64,000 nt of DNA from Bdellovibrionales bacterium (GCA_019695175.1 JAIBAM010000006.1:1-64000); one strand, 5' to 3'; numbered from the stretch's first letter, positions 52,870-61,880 are shown. Notes: generated by a model from the letters alone, not told the origin. Numbers and translations are program-made.

Positions 52870-53646
52870 TTATTTTTCCAACCAAACATCGTAGCGTACA
52901 GATTTTCCCCTATACACAATATGTGGGGAAATCTCTGTGAGATTATCCGATACCGTGTGAAGAGGTCGTTTTAAAATAATTCTTTTATGCCCTCCTAAAA
53001 AAGCTGAGTCTAACAACAATTTCGGAGCCGCAATTAAGTCCTCCTCTTTTTCACACTGAACTTGCCATTTCTTCAACAATTGCATTTCTCCACCTGAAAG
53101 AGCCGATTTATTTTTTTCGGGGAACATGGGATCCAAAAAAATAGCTTGATTCCGGTCTGGTTTAATCTGTGGTAAAAGAGAAATCGCATCTCCATAAATT
53201 AAATGAAGCCTAGGGGAAACTTTTTCTTTCCATAGAATATTTTGTTTTGCTCTTTCTTGAGCCTCAAAGAGCAAACAATAAAGAATTTTATTTTTTTCAA
53301 TAGCTTCAACGGAACATCCCAAACGTAACAGTCGGGCTGTGTCTTGACCCAAGCCAGCCGTGGCATCAATCACTTTTCGAATCCCTTTACGATATCCCAT
53401 GGCTTTAGCAAATAAATCATTCTTTCCTAGGGGCGCTCTTTTCCAAGGAAGTAAAAAATCACCATATAACGGGTGCAACTTTAGTTCTCTATTATGAAAC
53501 TGTAATTTTTGACCCGTCCAACACAGTTCCCAAGCGGGGCTTGGACGGTTTTGGATCGGGATATCAAACCGTTCTATCAATTCCTCCAAGTAAATTGGAA
53601 TTGGCAACAAACTTTCATTAAAAAAGACCATCTTGTCCATTACCAT
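52870..53646 (-). CDS. rsmJ: 16S rRNA (guanine) methyltransferase RsmJ-like
   Basis: A 258-residue SAM-dependent methyltransferase. The SAM-binding motif VIDATAGLGQDTARLLRLGC (in pieces near 92-112), AIEKNKILYCLLFEA, and the catalytic-loop FLDPMFPEKNKSAL with the downstream IILKRP pattern match RsmJ, which in E. coli methylates G1516 of 16S rRNA. The N-terminal 85 residues vary in this family. Convergent with the SirB1-like gene. It lies downstream of a UbiA gene on the same strand. Confidence 0.83.
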   Translation of the reverse strand: MVMDKMVFFNESLLPIPIYLEELIERFDIPIQNRPSPAWELCWTGQKLQFHNRELKLHPLYGDFLLPWKRAPLGKNDLFAKAMGYRKGIRKVIDATAGLGQDTARLLRLGCSVEAIEKNKILYCLLFEAQERAKQNILWKEKVSPRLHLIYGDAISLLPQIKPDRNQAIFLDPMFPEKNKSALSGGEMQLLKKWQVQCEKEEDLIAAPKLLLDSAFLGGHKRIILKRPLHTVSDNLTEISPHIVYRGKSVRYDVWLEK

Positions 53647-53695
53647 ACCGCTGACTTTAAATTATTTCCGTCAAATTTAAAATAAAACCCAAATT

Positions 53696-54790
53696 TTAAA
53701 ACAAATAATAAATATTTATCACCATATTAAGAAAGAGAATCCCCTCATATAAGATCGCCTTTTTTCCAATCCCAATCAAACACGAAGAAAGTGGGGAACG
53801 ACTTTTTTTTAAAGTAAGTTGCAGTGGCAATTGCATCATGACTAAAAATAAAATAGAACCAACGAGCGATAATTTATTGGCACCAAACATGAGTAGAACC
53901 AAACCCCACACCACCGGCAGTGAGTACAACTCCACTCCAATATAGAACTTAGCCCGATCAAAACCGAGGCGACTGACTAAAGATCCTGTTTTTAGATTCC
54001 TCTCCGCAAATAAGGACTCGAGTTGCCGCAATTGAAAAACAATACTAACCATTAAACCCAAAGGAAGCCCAAGTAAGAAAAAATGGCGCATAAGATGAGG
54101 CGATAAAATAAGAGCGACAACCCAACTCTGCAATGGTCCCATACAAAGGCCAATCACCAAATCACCCAATCCTAAATATCTTAAATTTTTCCCTCGCCAA
54201 CTAAATCCAATAACAACTACTAGAATAAATAAAAATAATGGAATTAAAATCATGGGCCTAAAAAAAGCTAAATACACTCCACACAATAAACTCAGAAAAA
54301 TTCCTACATAAGACAGAAGCAATACTTGAGTTGCCTTTAACCAACCCTTTTGAATAACCTGACTTCCTTTGCGGAACTGAATTCGATCGAGCCCCTGCAT
54401 ATGATCAAAGTAATCATTGAGTCCAAAGGAGGCCATATGCAGTCCAACCAGAGCCGCAAAAATCAGTGCCGTAGGCCAAAATGCAAAATTATATCCCCAA
54501 AACTTAAGAGCAACCAGGGACAACAAAAATGGACCACACGTCATAGGCAAAAAGCCCAAGCGAAAAGCTTGAGCCAATCTGGAGAGCAGAGGTGGTTTGG
54601 CTATTTCCCCTTCAGGATAAAGTGCAAAGGTAATGCGTTCTTGATCCGTTTGTATATTCAAAGAGTCCACAGTCCGAATCGAAAATCCAGAAGGACCCAG
54701 ACCTCTTAGGTAACGATCACAAAGTGGGTCCTTACGCGGCAGAGTGAGCAATTGAGGGGCTATTTTTTTTTTATAATTTTCTAATTCCAT
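53696..54790 (-). CDS. UbiA-family prenyltransferase with N-terminal extension
   Basis: A 364-residue membrane protein. About 75 hydrophilic residues precede eight or nine spans. The prenyl-diphosphate motif NDYFDHMQGLD (NDxxD...D) near residue 128 is clear. The second Asp motif of the family (DxxxD in loop 6-7) is not evident, and EGEIAKPPLLSRLAQAFRLGF leads into the first span. The family attaches polyprenyl chains to aromatic rings. It lies just after a long-chain prenyl diphosphate synthase and near a separate, typical menA. So this protein is either a second quinone prenyltransferase or acts on another acceptor. Confidence 0.75.
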   Translation of the reverse strand: MELENYKKKIAPQLLTLPRKDPLCDRYLRGLGPSGFSIRTVDSLNIQTDQERITFALYPEGEIAKPPLLSRLAQAFRLGFLPMTCGPFLLSLVALKFWGYNFAFWPTALIFAALVGLHMASFGLNDYFDHMQGLDRIQFRKGSQVIQKGWLKATQVLLLSYVGIFLSLLCGVYLAFFRPMILIPLFLFILVVVIGFSWRGKNLRYLGLGDLVIGLCMGPLQSWVVALILSPHLMRHFFLLGLPLGLMVSIVFQLRQLESLFAERNLKTGSLVSRLGFDRAKFYIGVELYSLPVVWGLVLLMFGANKLSLVGSILFLVMMQLPLQLTLKKSRSPLSSCLIGIGKKAILYEGILFLNMVINIYYLF

Positions 54791-54853
54791 TTTTTAATGC
54801 AAAAGCAAACTTCCACACCTTAGATAAACTATTTAAGATCTGAAAATAAACTT

Positions 54854-55789
54854 CTAAACGCTTCTCCAATACAGTGGTTTTGGCAGTTGACAAAGATCTT
54901 TAATTAATTTTTTTTGGTCCCCAACCAAAAGTTCATTCAAGGAATTGGCATAGTGAAAATAAAGTTCAATAATTTTCCGATTCATTTCGTCAAAGGATTC
55001 CACCGCTTGATTAAAACGCTCACGACCCAAAAAGTCCCAAACCTGTTCAATGGTTTTGCAGTCCTTTATTTTTTGACGTTCTTTATCGACTAAATGTTGA
55101 GTTAAAAAGACCCCAAATGAATTTAAGTAACCCGATTTCAGATCTCCTAAAACTGCTTTTTTTTCTGTATTCCTCACGTCAAAATCAAGGAGATCATCGC
55201 TCCTTTGAAACAAAATCCCTAAAATTCCACCCAACTCTTCCAGGGTTTGATGAACCTGTTGCCTGGAATCCTCCGCACAAATAAAAGGGGCTCGCAAACA
55301 CCACTTAAACAAAGACGCAGTTTTTAAATTATGGACCTGATCTAATTCACCCAAACCAATTTCCACATCACCCACTAGGGAATCCTGTATCCACTCACCT
55401 TCCAATAAGTCGGAGATAATCTCACTGGTATATTGTATCAGGGAAAGGTTTCCGTATCTGGATAGATTAACCATAACTCGAGCTAACAAATAATCACCGG
55501 CTAATACGGCATATTCAGGGGAATATTTAAGCCAAGCCGCGGGTTTGTCCCTGCGCAGAGAGGAACGATCCACTAAATCATCATGAAGCAAGGATGCATT
55601 ATGAATAAACTCAATTGTTTGACTTAATAAATGAATTTGCTTCAAATTTAAACTCAGAGGTTCGGCAACGATTTGAATTAACTTAGAGCGAAAGCCTTTC
55701 CCAGATGAAAAAAGATCATCATAAAGTTGATTTAATTTTGGAAGATAGGAAGGGAAGTCCTTCTCACTAAATATTTTTAAGTTTTTCAA
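54854..55789 (-). CDS. Long-chain polyprenyl diphosphate synthase
   Basis: A 311-residue trans-isoprenyl diphosphate synthase. The first Asp-rich motif LHDDLVDRSSLRR is near residue 85 and the second SDDLLDF near 200, both with the DDxxD pattern, and KAVLGDLKSGYLN is near 215. The residues before the first motif (LLHDD) lack a bulky stop, consistent with long C30-C50 products for quinone side chains. The start is a TTG with CAGGAG eight bases upstream. It precedes the UbiA-like gene on the same strand, so the two may be a synthase-transferase pair. Chain length is not determined. Confidence 0.85.
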   Translation of the reverse strand: MKNLKIFSEKDFPSYLPKLNQLYDDLFSSGKGFRSKLIQIVAEPLSLNLKQIHLLSQTIEFIHNASLLHDDLVDRSSLRRDKPAAWLKYSPEYAVLAGDYLLARVMVNLSRYGNLSLIQYTSEIISDLLEGEWIQDSLVGDVEIGLGELDQVHNLKTASLFKWCLRAPFICAEDSRQQVHQTLEELGGILGILFQRSDDLLDFDVRNTEKKAVLGDLKSGYLNSFGVFLTQHLVDKERQKIKDCKTIEQVWDFLGRERFNQAVESFDEMNRKIIELYFHYANSLNELLVGDQKKLIKDLCQLPKPLYWRSV

Positions 55790-55983
55790 AAAATCAGCTC
55801 CTGAGGCCCTGGTCCAATGAATTTAGCACAAAATTTTTCACTTCAAAATAGACCCTAATTTCAACAAACCCCTATCACTAATTTAATAAAATGGGAATGT
55901 TGTTTGAATTAGGATTTAAAAAGAGACAATATAGGAGTATTCATTTGAATACACCCTTTCTTTTTTAATGGATCATCCTAAAG

Positions 55984-56199
55984 ATGGAATCAAAAATTGA
56001 TGAAAATGAGAAGGAATTTTTACATCAACTCTCTTCGCCGATTATGGTAGGTCAAGGCTGGCTGGAACGCTTGAAACTACGTCATCCAGAGATCATCAAC
56101 TGCCAGGAGTTTCTCCATTTGGAAAAACAATTGGAAAAAATAAAACAGTTAGTTATCAATCGACGTCAAATTCTTCACGAAAACAAAGGGGGAAATTAA
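55984..56199 (+). CDS. Small protein with a histidine-kinase H-box-like helix
   Basis: A 71-residue acidic and basic helical protein. FLHQLSSPIMVGQGWLE near residue 12-28 resembles the DHp helix 1 of histidine kinases (F-HELR-PL). The second half is a second helix (FLHLEKQLEKIKQLVINRR). No ATPase domain, sensor or receiver follows. It ends one base before the ATG of the thioesterase gene, with GGGGAAA as that gene's ribosome binding site. It could be a phosphotransfer or scaffold protein, or simply a chance match. Confidence 0.55.
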   Translation: MESKIDENEKEFLHQLSSPIMVGQGWLERLKLRHPEIINCQEFLHLEKQLEKIKQLVINRRQILHENKGGN

Positions 56200-56200
56200 T

Positions 56201-56614
56201 ATGGCTCCGTCACAAGTTGAATTAATGGTTTACTTTGATGATGCTGATCCAGCTGGAATTGTTTTTTTTGCCAATTACCTCAGACTGAGTGAGCGCGCCC
56301 TTGAGACTATTCTTATTAACGAAGGAATCCCCTGGACCGATTGGTTTGATCATCCAGAATGGGGAGCACCGCTTCGCCATGTGGAAGCGGAGTATATGAA
56401 CCCCCTCCGACCCGGCCAAAAGTGTGTGATCCAGCAAGGAGTGCTCCGACTGGGGGATTCCTCAGTGGCCCTCCAGAGTGAGATCTATTCCCATGAGAAT
56501 CAACTCTGTGCACGAGTCGTTACAACCCATGTTTTTGTGGATAAGGTTAAGCTCAAAAAAAGACCTATCCCTGACCATTTAAGAAACTTCCTCAAGGCCA
56601 AGTTGCTGTCTTAA
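56201..56614 (+). CDS. Hotdog-fold acyl-CoA thioesterase (4HBT type)
   Basis: A 137-residue thioesterase. VYFDDADPAGIVFFANYLRLSERA, in pieces near 9-34, holds the catalytic Asp of 4-hydroxybenzoyl-CoA thioesterase-like proteins (YxDxDxxGxVxxxxY). It lies head-on against menE, overlapping it by 36 bases, beside an operon that needs a 1,4-dihydroxy-2-naphthoyl-CoA thioesterase. That makes DHNA-CoA hydrolysis the leading guess; a general acyl-CoA thioesterase is the alternative. It is coupled with the small H-box gene upstream. Confidence 0.8.
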   Translation: MAPSQVELMVYFDDADPAGIVFFANYLRLSERALETILINEGIPWTDWFDHPEWGAPLRHVEAEYMNPLRPGQKCVIQQGVLRLGDSSVALQSEIYSHENQLCARVVTTHVFVDKVKLKKRPIPDHLRNFLKAKLLS

Positions 56615-57793
56615 TTGCTTTTGGTTGGTTTTACCCAAATCTGTTCGAGGGAAGTTCTCTACAAAAAAAATATCTTGAATTCTTTCATAGGGAAGAACTT
56701 GATGATTAAACTGCGCCTTTAATCCCTCGGCTAGTTCACCCTCATGATTTTTATTCCCGATCACGACGAGGGAAATTTTATTCTCTTTTCGCAAATCTGA
56801 ACTAAAAATAAGTTCCACTTTATCCAACCAACCCAGAGGGATGGCCAACTGCTGAACCAAATTTAAAAGTGGTTGTAAAAGTACCAACTCACCCATGATT
56901 TTTACTTGCTGTTGAATGCGACCCAGGGGAATAAGAAAATGACATCCTTGGGACTGCACAACTTGAGCACAATCTTCACTTAAATACCAACCGTTAACTT
57001 TAGGGTCACATACATCCCACTTTTCGTTTTGGTAAACGGCCAGGCAGGTTAATAAAGCGGGCGATCGAATCCATAGCTGTTGTTTTTCCCCCTGAGTCCG
57101 AACTTCCATATGACTTAATAATTGAAGCGGCGGCAAATAAATGGGCATGGAGGAAGTTGATTTAGTGAGGTTCGATTCTTTACTATCTACTTCCGAAAGA
57201 CTATTTATGTTGGCTGTAGCCACTTGAGAAGAACATTCTGTCATTCCAAAAGACGGCAACAAAGGCCATCCTAAAAGCCGCGCTTGTCGGTACAAATGAG
57301 ACGATAAACTCCCGCCCCCAACAATAATGGCCCTTACAGACGTTGGCGCCTTGATTTGTGCATTCACCAAATCAAAGATTTGGGTAGGTACTAGAGCGGT
57401 CAGACTGATTTGGTGGACCCTCAGCTGTTCCACAAACTGAAACACAGACCATTTACACCAAGAAAAATCTATAACTTTTGTTTGGCTTATAAAACCTCTT
57501 ACATGAACTCCAACTCCACCCACGTGGTGAAGAGGTAAAACATTGAGCCATCGATCGGTGGAATTCACTTGCAGATGCTGGTTCACTGCTTCGGCCGATT
57601 GAATCAAGCTCTCACAACTCAAACCAATCCATTTTCGATGTTGTGTCGTACCTGAGGTGGAAAACCAAATAAGAGAATCTTTTAACTGAACCAAGTTCAT
57701 TTCTGCAACACTCAACTTTACGAGTGGACTGTGGGCTATAAAACTTTGGTTCATTTTAAAATTTAAAAATTTTCTTAATTGAGCCTCTTCCAT
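56579..57793 (-). CDS. menE: MenE, o-succinylbenzoate-CoA ligase
   Basis: An adenylate-forming ligase in menaquinone synthesis. The AMP-binding P-loop region is WFSTSGTTQHRKW (near 40-52), with LPLHHVGGVGV, GGGSLSSHLY and PSFGMTECSSQVAT (near 195) following. The ending FPRTDLGKTNQKQLRQ contains the usual C-terminal catalytic Lys. It is 404 residues, shorter than typical MenE (about 450), because the N-terminus starts close to the P-loop. Its ATG lies 19 bases inside the menC gene, so the two are translationally coupled. Confidence 0.86.
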   Translation of the reverse strand: MEEAQLRKFLNFKMNQSFIAHSPLVKLSVAEMNLVQLKDSLIWFSTSGTTQHRKWIGLSCESLIQSAEAVNQHLQVNSTDRWLNVLPLHHVGGVGVHVRGFISQTKVIDFSWCKWSVFQFVEQLRVHQISLTALVPTQIFDLVNAQIKAPTSVRAIIVGGGSLSSHLYRQARLLGWPLLPSFGMTECSSQVATANINSLSEVDSKESNLTKSTSSMPIYLPPLQLLSHMEVRTQGEKQQLWIRSPALLTCLAVYQNEKWDVCDPKVNGWYLSEDCAQVVQSQGCHFLIPLGRIQQQVKIMGELVLLQPLLNLVQQLAIPLGWLDKVELIFSSDLRKENKISLVVIGNKNHEGELAEGLKAQFNHQVLPYERIQDIFFVENFPRTDLGKTNQKQLRQQLGLEEVS

Positions 57794-58698
57794 ACCAATG
57801 TCCTTAAATACTCATCCCCACCAAAACCCAATCCACGGGGAGCTAAAGTCACAGGTCCAAAATATTTTAAAAAACCAGGCCAAATATCTTCATCATAAAA
57901 CTCCAACCCTTGCAATCCACAAACCTGTTCACAGCCTGCCAATGTTGCTAAGGCCAAAGCCTGACTGTGCCCCAACGGATGTCCTAAATTATTTGTAAGA
58001 ATATCCCCTGAATTCAACACCTTTGGTATAACCTCAATTTCTGGTTTATAGACCTTGAGATTTTCTTTTGTATTAAGAGACCAATGTTTCAGTCGATCCA
58101 TTAAAATCTTTGGTAAAAAGTGTGATTTTATTTTTTTGCCATCGCATCTCACGTCTTCAACAAAATCCAACCGCGATGCTAACCAGGAACTATTGATCTC
58201 AAACCATGAAGAAAATTCAGTTAAGGAGATCTTTCCATTAAAATCCAACCGCCACATCAATGAAGAAAAATCCATAATACTTTTTTTTAAAAGTCGAGTT
58301 TCTTCTGGAAGATTTCTTCCCATTTTCATTTTTACTTTTTGATACCCTTTCTCCACCGCCTGAGCCAACCAACGTGGAACATTTCTTTTGGAGTCAGAGG
58401 AATTCATATCAAAGTTAGGCAACAGAAAATGACTTAAAGGAAGCTGACGCTTGCAAAAAGGTGTACCTCCCCGAGCTCTCCAATCGGCATCTTGATGAGC
58501 CAACCAAAGTGTACGATTCCAAAAAACGCCTCCCTTACGAAAACACTCCTTAAGCGTCGGATCACCCAATTCTGGCCAAGGATGAAGATCTGAGTGCCCC
58601 ACCTTTCCATCCATAAACTCCACCTTTAACAGAGCTCCTTCATGGGATTTTCCATGCCAAGAACTGCTCAAAGTATAAGGGCTCCAATAAATTTTCAA
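57775..58698 (-). CDS. menC: MenC, o-succinylbenzoate synthase
   Basis: An enolase-superfamily dehydratase in menaquinone synthesis. The catalytic KxK is in YQKVKMKMG (near residue 117), and the metal-binding Asp in MWRLDFNGKIS. A following Glu in DFVEDV (near 178) and a later Lys in YKPEIE complete the pattern. The family is highly variable, and context in a menB-A-C-E operon makes the call. The start is a TTG whose first bases overlap the menA stop (TTGA). Confidence 0.82.
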   Translation of the reverse strand: MKIYWSPYTLSSSWHGKSHEGALLKVEFMDGKVGHSDLHPWPELGDPTLKECFRKGGVFWNRTLWLAHQDADWRARGGTPFCKRQLPLSHFLLPNFDMNSSDSKRNVPRWLAQAVEKGYQKVKMKMGRNLPEETRLLKKSIMDFSSLMWRLDFNGKISLTEFSSWFEINSSWLASRLDFVEDVRCDGKKIKSHFLPKILMDRLKHWSLNTKENLKVYKPEIEVIPKVLNSGDILTNNLGHPLGHSQALALATLAGCEQVCGLQGLEFYDEDIWPGFLKYFGPVTLAPRGLGFGGDEYLRTLVWKRLN

Positions 58699-59558
58699 AA
58701 TAAAAGGCCTAAGGAAAGCGCCAGACCAAATCCTATAAGAACCAGGGAAGAAAGAGCTAAATATCGATTAAAAATTTTCCCTGGAAGTTGACGATGAATT
58801 CCCAGCATTACCTTCCATGCCACAGGAAAAGTTAAAAGCGGCAAAACGGCAGCCAACCAAAATCCTTTCCATAACCACCATCCCCCCAAAAAATAAGTTC
58901 CCACAAAAAGAACTGTGACTTCCCAACGCGAGAACACAGGCCCCCAACGCACAGATAAAGTTTTTTTATTTACTTTTATGTCCTGCTCCCAGTCACGAAA
59001 GTTATTAATAGCAATTAATACTGTTGATAGCATACCAATTTGCAGTCCCGCCACCAAAGCATCCGGGTGAAATTCCCCTGTATGTAAATAATAAACCCCT
59101 CCCACCGCCACCAAGCCAAAAAAAAGCAAAACAAAAAAATCACCCAAACCTTCATAGGCTAACGGAAAAGGTCCTCCCGTATAAGCATAGCCCAAAACCA
59201 AAGAAAGAACTCCAATTATGATAATGGGGATTCCCCCCTTAAAAATCAGTGGCAAACCAAAAGCTGCTGCTGCAAACAAACAAAGTACCGCTCCTAAAAA
59301 TACTTTTTGTTTATTTATCAAGCCCGATTGGGTAACCCTTAGGGGTCCTAAACGCTCTGAGGTGTCAGCACCCTTGTTAAAGTCAATAACATCATTAAAT
59401 AAGTTTGTAGCTATTTGAATAAATAACGTACTCATCAAAGCAAAAAAGAAAATCCAAACTTCAAAATGAACCCGACTGGCCAAAGCCGAAGCCACAACGA
59501 TCGGAACCACAGCCGCCGATAAAGTTTTAGGACGAACCGCTAAAATCCATGAATTCAT
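58695..59558 (-). CDS. menA: MenA, 1,4-dihydroxy-2-naphthoate polyprenyltransferase
   Basis: A membrane UbiA-family enzyme that attaches the polyprenyl side chain to DHNA. The 287-residue protein has about nine spans. The two Asp motifs are NLFNDVIDFNKGAD (near residue 58) and NNFRDWEQDIKVNK (near 185). RPKTLSAAVVP at the N-terminus is a family hallmark. It lies 5 bases after menB and overlaps menC. The separate UbiA-like gene at 53696 is a diverged paralog. Confidence 0.93.
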   Translation of the reverse strand: MNSWILAVRPKTLSAAVVPIVVASALASRVHFEVWIFFFALMSTLFIQIATNLFNDVIDFNKGADTSERLGPLRVTQSGLINKQKVFLGAVLCLFAAAAFGLPLIFKGGIPIIIIGVLSLVLGYAYTGGPFPLAYEGLGDFFVLLFFGLVAVGGVYYLHTGEFHPDALVAGLQIGMLSTVLIAINNFRDWEQDIKVNKKTLSVRWGPVFSRWEVTVLFVGTYFLGGWWLWKGFWLAAVLPLLTFPVAWKVMLGIHRQLPGKIFNRYLALSSLVLIGFGLALSLGLLF

Positions 59559-59563
59559 ATCTT

Positions 59564-60397
59564 TTAAGGTAACCTTGGAAATTTAGAAAAATCAGGAGGC
59601 CGTCGTTCTACAAAAGCATTCTTTCCCTCTTGAGCTTCCTCAGACATATAGTAGAGCATGGTGGCATCACCAGCCAGATCCAACAACCCAATCTGACCAT
59701 CACAGTCCGCGTTCAAAGCGGCCTTTAAACATCGCAATGCCAAAGGGGAATGGCGTAAAATTTCCCGTGACCATACTAAAGTTTCCTTTTCAAGTTCAGC
59801 TAGGGGAAACACCGCATTTACCAAACCCATATCCAAAGCTTCTTGAGCATTGTACTGACGACATAAATACCAGATTTCCCTAGCTTTTTTTTGCCCCACA
59901 ATCCGAGCCAAATAACTGCTACCAAGTCCGCCATCAAATGACCCCACTTTCGGACCGGTTTGACCAAACCGAGCATTGTCGGCAGCCAATGTCAAATCGC
60001 AGACCACATGTAGAACATGACCTCCGCCGATGGCGTAGCCCGCCACCATTGCAATAACTGGTTTGGGTAGAAAGCGAATTTGTTTTTGCACATCCAAAAT
60101 GTTGAGTCGGGGCACACCATCACTCCCAACGTATCCTGCCGATCCCCTTACTTTTTGATCACCACCTGAACAAAAAGCCTCCCCACCTTGCCCTGTTAAA
60201 ATCACCACGCCAATCTGCGAGTCTTCTCGGCAAATTTCAAAGGCACTCTTAAGATCTAAAACTGTCTGAGGTCTAAAGGCATTTCTGACCTCAGGTCTAT
60301 TGATGGTGATTTTAGCGATTCCATCATGAGTCCGCTCAAATTTAATATCTTGATATTCTTTAATTGGTTGCCAAACTTCTTGATTAAATGACGCCAT
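59564..60397 (-). CDS. menB: MenB, 1,4-dihydroxy-2-naphthoyl-CoA synthase
   Basis: A crotonase-fold ring-closing enzyme of menaquinone synthesis. The 277-residue protein shows [13 protein letters not shown] (near 35), [11 protein letters not shown] (near 75-85), [16 protein letters not shown] and [14 protein letters not shown] (near 150-163), which are specific to MenB rather than general enoyl-CoA hydratases. The ATG follows AAGGGAAAA. First gene of the menB-menA-menC-menE operon; menD and menF are not in the window. Confidence 0.95.
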   Translation of the reverse strand: MASFNQEVWQPIKEYQDIKFERTHDGIAKITINRPEVRNAFRPQTVLDLKSAFEICREDSQIGVVILTGQGGEAFCSGGDQKVRGSAGYVGSDGVPRLNILDVQKQIRFLPKPVIAMVAGYAIGGGHVLHVVCDLTLAADNARFGQTGPKVGSFDGGLGSSYLARIVGQKKAREIWYLCRQYNAQEALDMGLVNAVFPLAELEKETLVWSREILRHSPLALRCLKAALNADCDGQIGLLDLAGDATMLYYMSEEAQEGKNAFVERRPPDFSKFPRLP

Positions 60398-60723
60398 GGA
60401 TGTTTTCCCTTATAGATTGCAACATCCCCCCTTCTAAAAAAAGCTCTGCCTAAGCTTCTTGCAATTTAAGGTGAAAATGTTGGTTTTATTCAATTCTTAT
60501 AAAATTGATCCCGTAAAAATGTCCATCAATTATTCTAGGCAACTCCACGCCGTGGCTAATGCTCACTGGTGGACGCGAAGTTAATGGAAAATTTAATTAT
60601 TACTATCTCTGCGGAAAAACAATGGACAAAAAATGTCTATAGTGGACCCCATTGTCTTGTCAATGGGGTCCACTATAGACAAGACATTCCACTCCGTCGT
60701 TATGATTTTAACAAACAAATTCG
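60398..60723. other. Region upstream of menB, mostly repeat copy 1
   Basis: No gene is called. The first 160 bp should carry the menB promoter. From 60559 onward it belongs to the direct repeat. It includes the long terminator hairpin and a 24-bp tandem duplication near 60699-60746 (CGTTATGATTTTAACAAAC...). A short 28-codon frame at 60559-60642 appears in both repeat copies but has no ribosome binding site. Confidence 0.5.
60627..60680 (-). terminator. Long hairpin terminator of the 62-aa gene, copy 1
   Basis: A perfect 20-bp stem (60635-60654 with 60661-60680) and a 6-base loop. On the minus strand it is followed by ATTTTTTG, a T-run, so it fits a rho-independent terminator for the leftward gene ending at 60724. 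The stem is unusually long. Confidence 0.75.
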
Positions 60724-60912
60724 TTATGACTTTAACAAACGAATGAATTCCTCTTTATCTATGGAAATAAGAAATTTAAAACCCCCCACAAAAACTTTAA
60801 CATGACCTTCTACCCTTTGACTGGCCGGCACCACCTCAAATGCAGAGATCGCTTCTTTACGTATCACCACAACGGTATTGTCTGTCGATTTGAGCTCAAT
60901 AAATTGTGTCAT
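60724..60912 (-). CDS. Small 62-aa protein, duplicated, copy 1
   Basis: MTQFIELKSTDNTVVVIRKE and the following beta-rich residues form a compact protein ending EEFIRLLKS. The alternating pattern (FIELKSTDN--VVVI--EAISAFE...) recalls FlbD-type small proteins, but I cannot assign a family. AAGGGGGG precedes the ATG, an excellent ribosome binding site. A near copy is at 62267, differing at 7 of 62 residues. Retention of both frames suggests that the product is real. Confidence 0.65.
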   Translation of the reverse strand: MTQFIELKSTDNTVVVIRKEAISAFEVVPASQRVEGHVKVFVGGFKFLISIDKEEFIRLLKS

Positions 60913-61157
60913 AAACCCCCCTTTTTCCTATGATTTTTCTTATTTCCAAACCGGCTCAAAAAGTTTATCTTTCCACACTTTTTTGGATAGCAGGAGTTTT
61001 ATTAACGATTCATAATCCAATTTATTCAAAAAGCTATACCCCCCTACAGCTGCATGTTCTTGAGGGCCATGGACTGATACCCTCTAGGCTCCCGACACTA
61101 CTGAACCTTCAGAAAAAAACTCAATTTAAAAATAAACTTAGCTCATTTATTTATTGT

Positions 61158-61856
61158 TCATTTTTGAACTTTAAAACACGAAAATGTAAATTCAAGCGAA
61201 GGAGTGTATGGCTCAAAACCTTTAAAACCGTCATTTCCAGTTTTTAGGGCTTCCGACGGAGACACTATATCAGTTCCGACACCATAACTGATAAATCTAG
61301 TTCGTTTCACTGCAAAAGTAAAGAGTTCGCCCTTCGCTTGACAAACAACGGGTACTTTTACCCGTTGACTATCAAAATATGCCCCTGTGTAGTCCACTTT
61401 ATGTACTTTAATAAGATAATCTGATCTATTTGAACCATCAACATCGACAAAAAATTTTTTGACTTCTTTTCTGTAATTTAAATCTTCAGGGTATGCCTTT
61501 TCCCAGTTCAGCCAATCAGTTTGCTGCTCCCGTGTGTCCGATGTGCGAGTCAATTCTTCGATTTCCCGCTCTTCCCCTTCTACTATTGCTTTAAGTGTAT
61601 TTGCTGTTAATTCAGTAATTTTAGCAGCGAACATACTTTTGGCCTTCGCTTTCACTTCATTCTCTTCTTCCAACCTTGCATCTTTTCTTTCCTTTTCAGC
61701 TCGCTCTTCAGCAGCCCTGCTCGCATTTTCGTAGTCTGATTCACCAGCCCACGCGTTTTGCAACCAAATTCCCATTCCACCAGTTAAAAAAACCAAGAGC
61801 ACAAAAAGGCTCTTAAGTTCTTTCAATGTCACTTCCTTAAATCGCCAGATTTCCAT
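61158..61856 (-). CDS. Exported coiled-coil protein of unknown function
   Basis: About 232 residues. The N-terminal hydrophobic segment (LFVLLVFLTGGMGIWLQ) ends in NAWA-GE, a signal-peptidase site. A charged Ala/Glu/Lys coiled coil follows (NASRAAEERAEKERKDARLEEENEVK, in pieces, about 45-75). The C-terminal domain is mixed, with DVDGSNRSDYLIKVHKV, which is a calcium-binding-like or structural pattern, and a late Cys. No family is recognised. The frame is open from a TTG at 61880, but the ATG at 61856 follows AAGG. It sits between the two copies of the direct repeat. Confidence 0.62.
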   Translation of the reverse strand: MEIWRFKEVTLKELKSLFVLLVFLTGGMGIWLQNAWAGESDYENASRAAEERAEKERKDARLEEENEVKAKAKSMFAAKITELTANTLKAIVEGEEREIEELTRTSDTREQQTDWLNWEKAYPEDLNYRKEVKKFFVDVDGSNRSDYLIKVHKVDYTGAYFDSQRVKVPVVCQAKGELFTFAVKRTRFISYGVGTDIVSPSEALKTGNDGFKGFEPYTPSLEFTFSCFKVQK

Positions 61857-61880
61857 GGCCTTGGTTCGTTTTCGAAGCAA

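Larger units (their letters stand above)
60559..60942. repeat. Imperfect direct repeat, copy 1 (384 bp)
   Basis: Matches 62128-62485 in the same orientation at well over 80% by eye. It contains a 62-codon minus-strand gene, its terminator hairpin and the ribosome binding site region. Copy 1 is longer mainly because of an internal 24-bp tandem duplication at the gene's 3' end. Confidence 0.85.

Noticed and set aside
60559-60642. 28-codon plus-strand frame (MLTGGREVNGKF...) present in both repeat copies
   Set aside because: No ribosome binding site, amino-acid changes without conservation, and it ends in the terminator hairpin; probably the tail of a decayed gene.
60930-61247. 105-codon plus-strand frame
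   Set aside because: It starts inside the repeat edge, lacks a ribosome binding site, and its second half is antisense to the exported coiled-coil gene.
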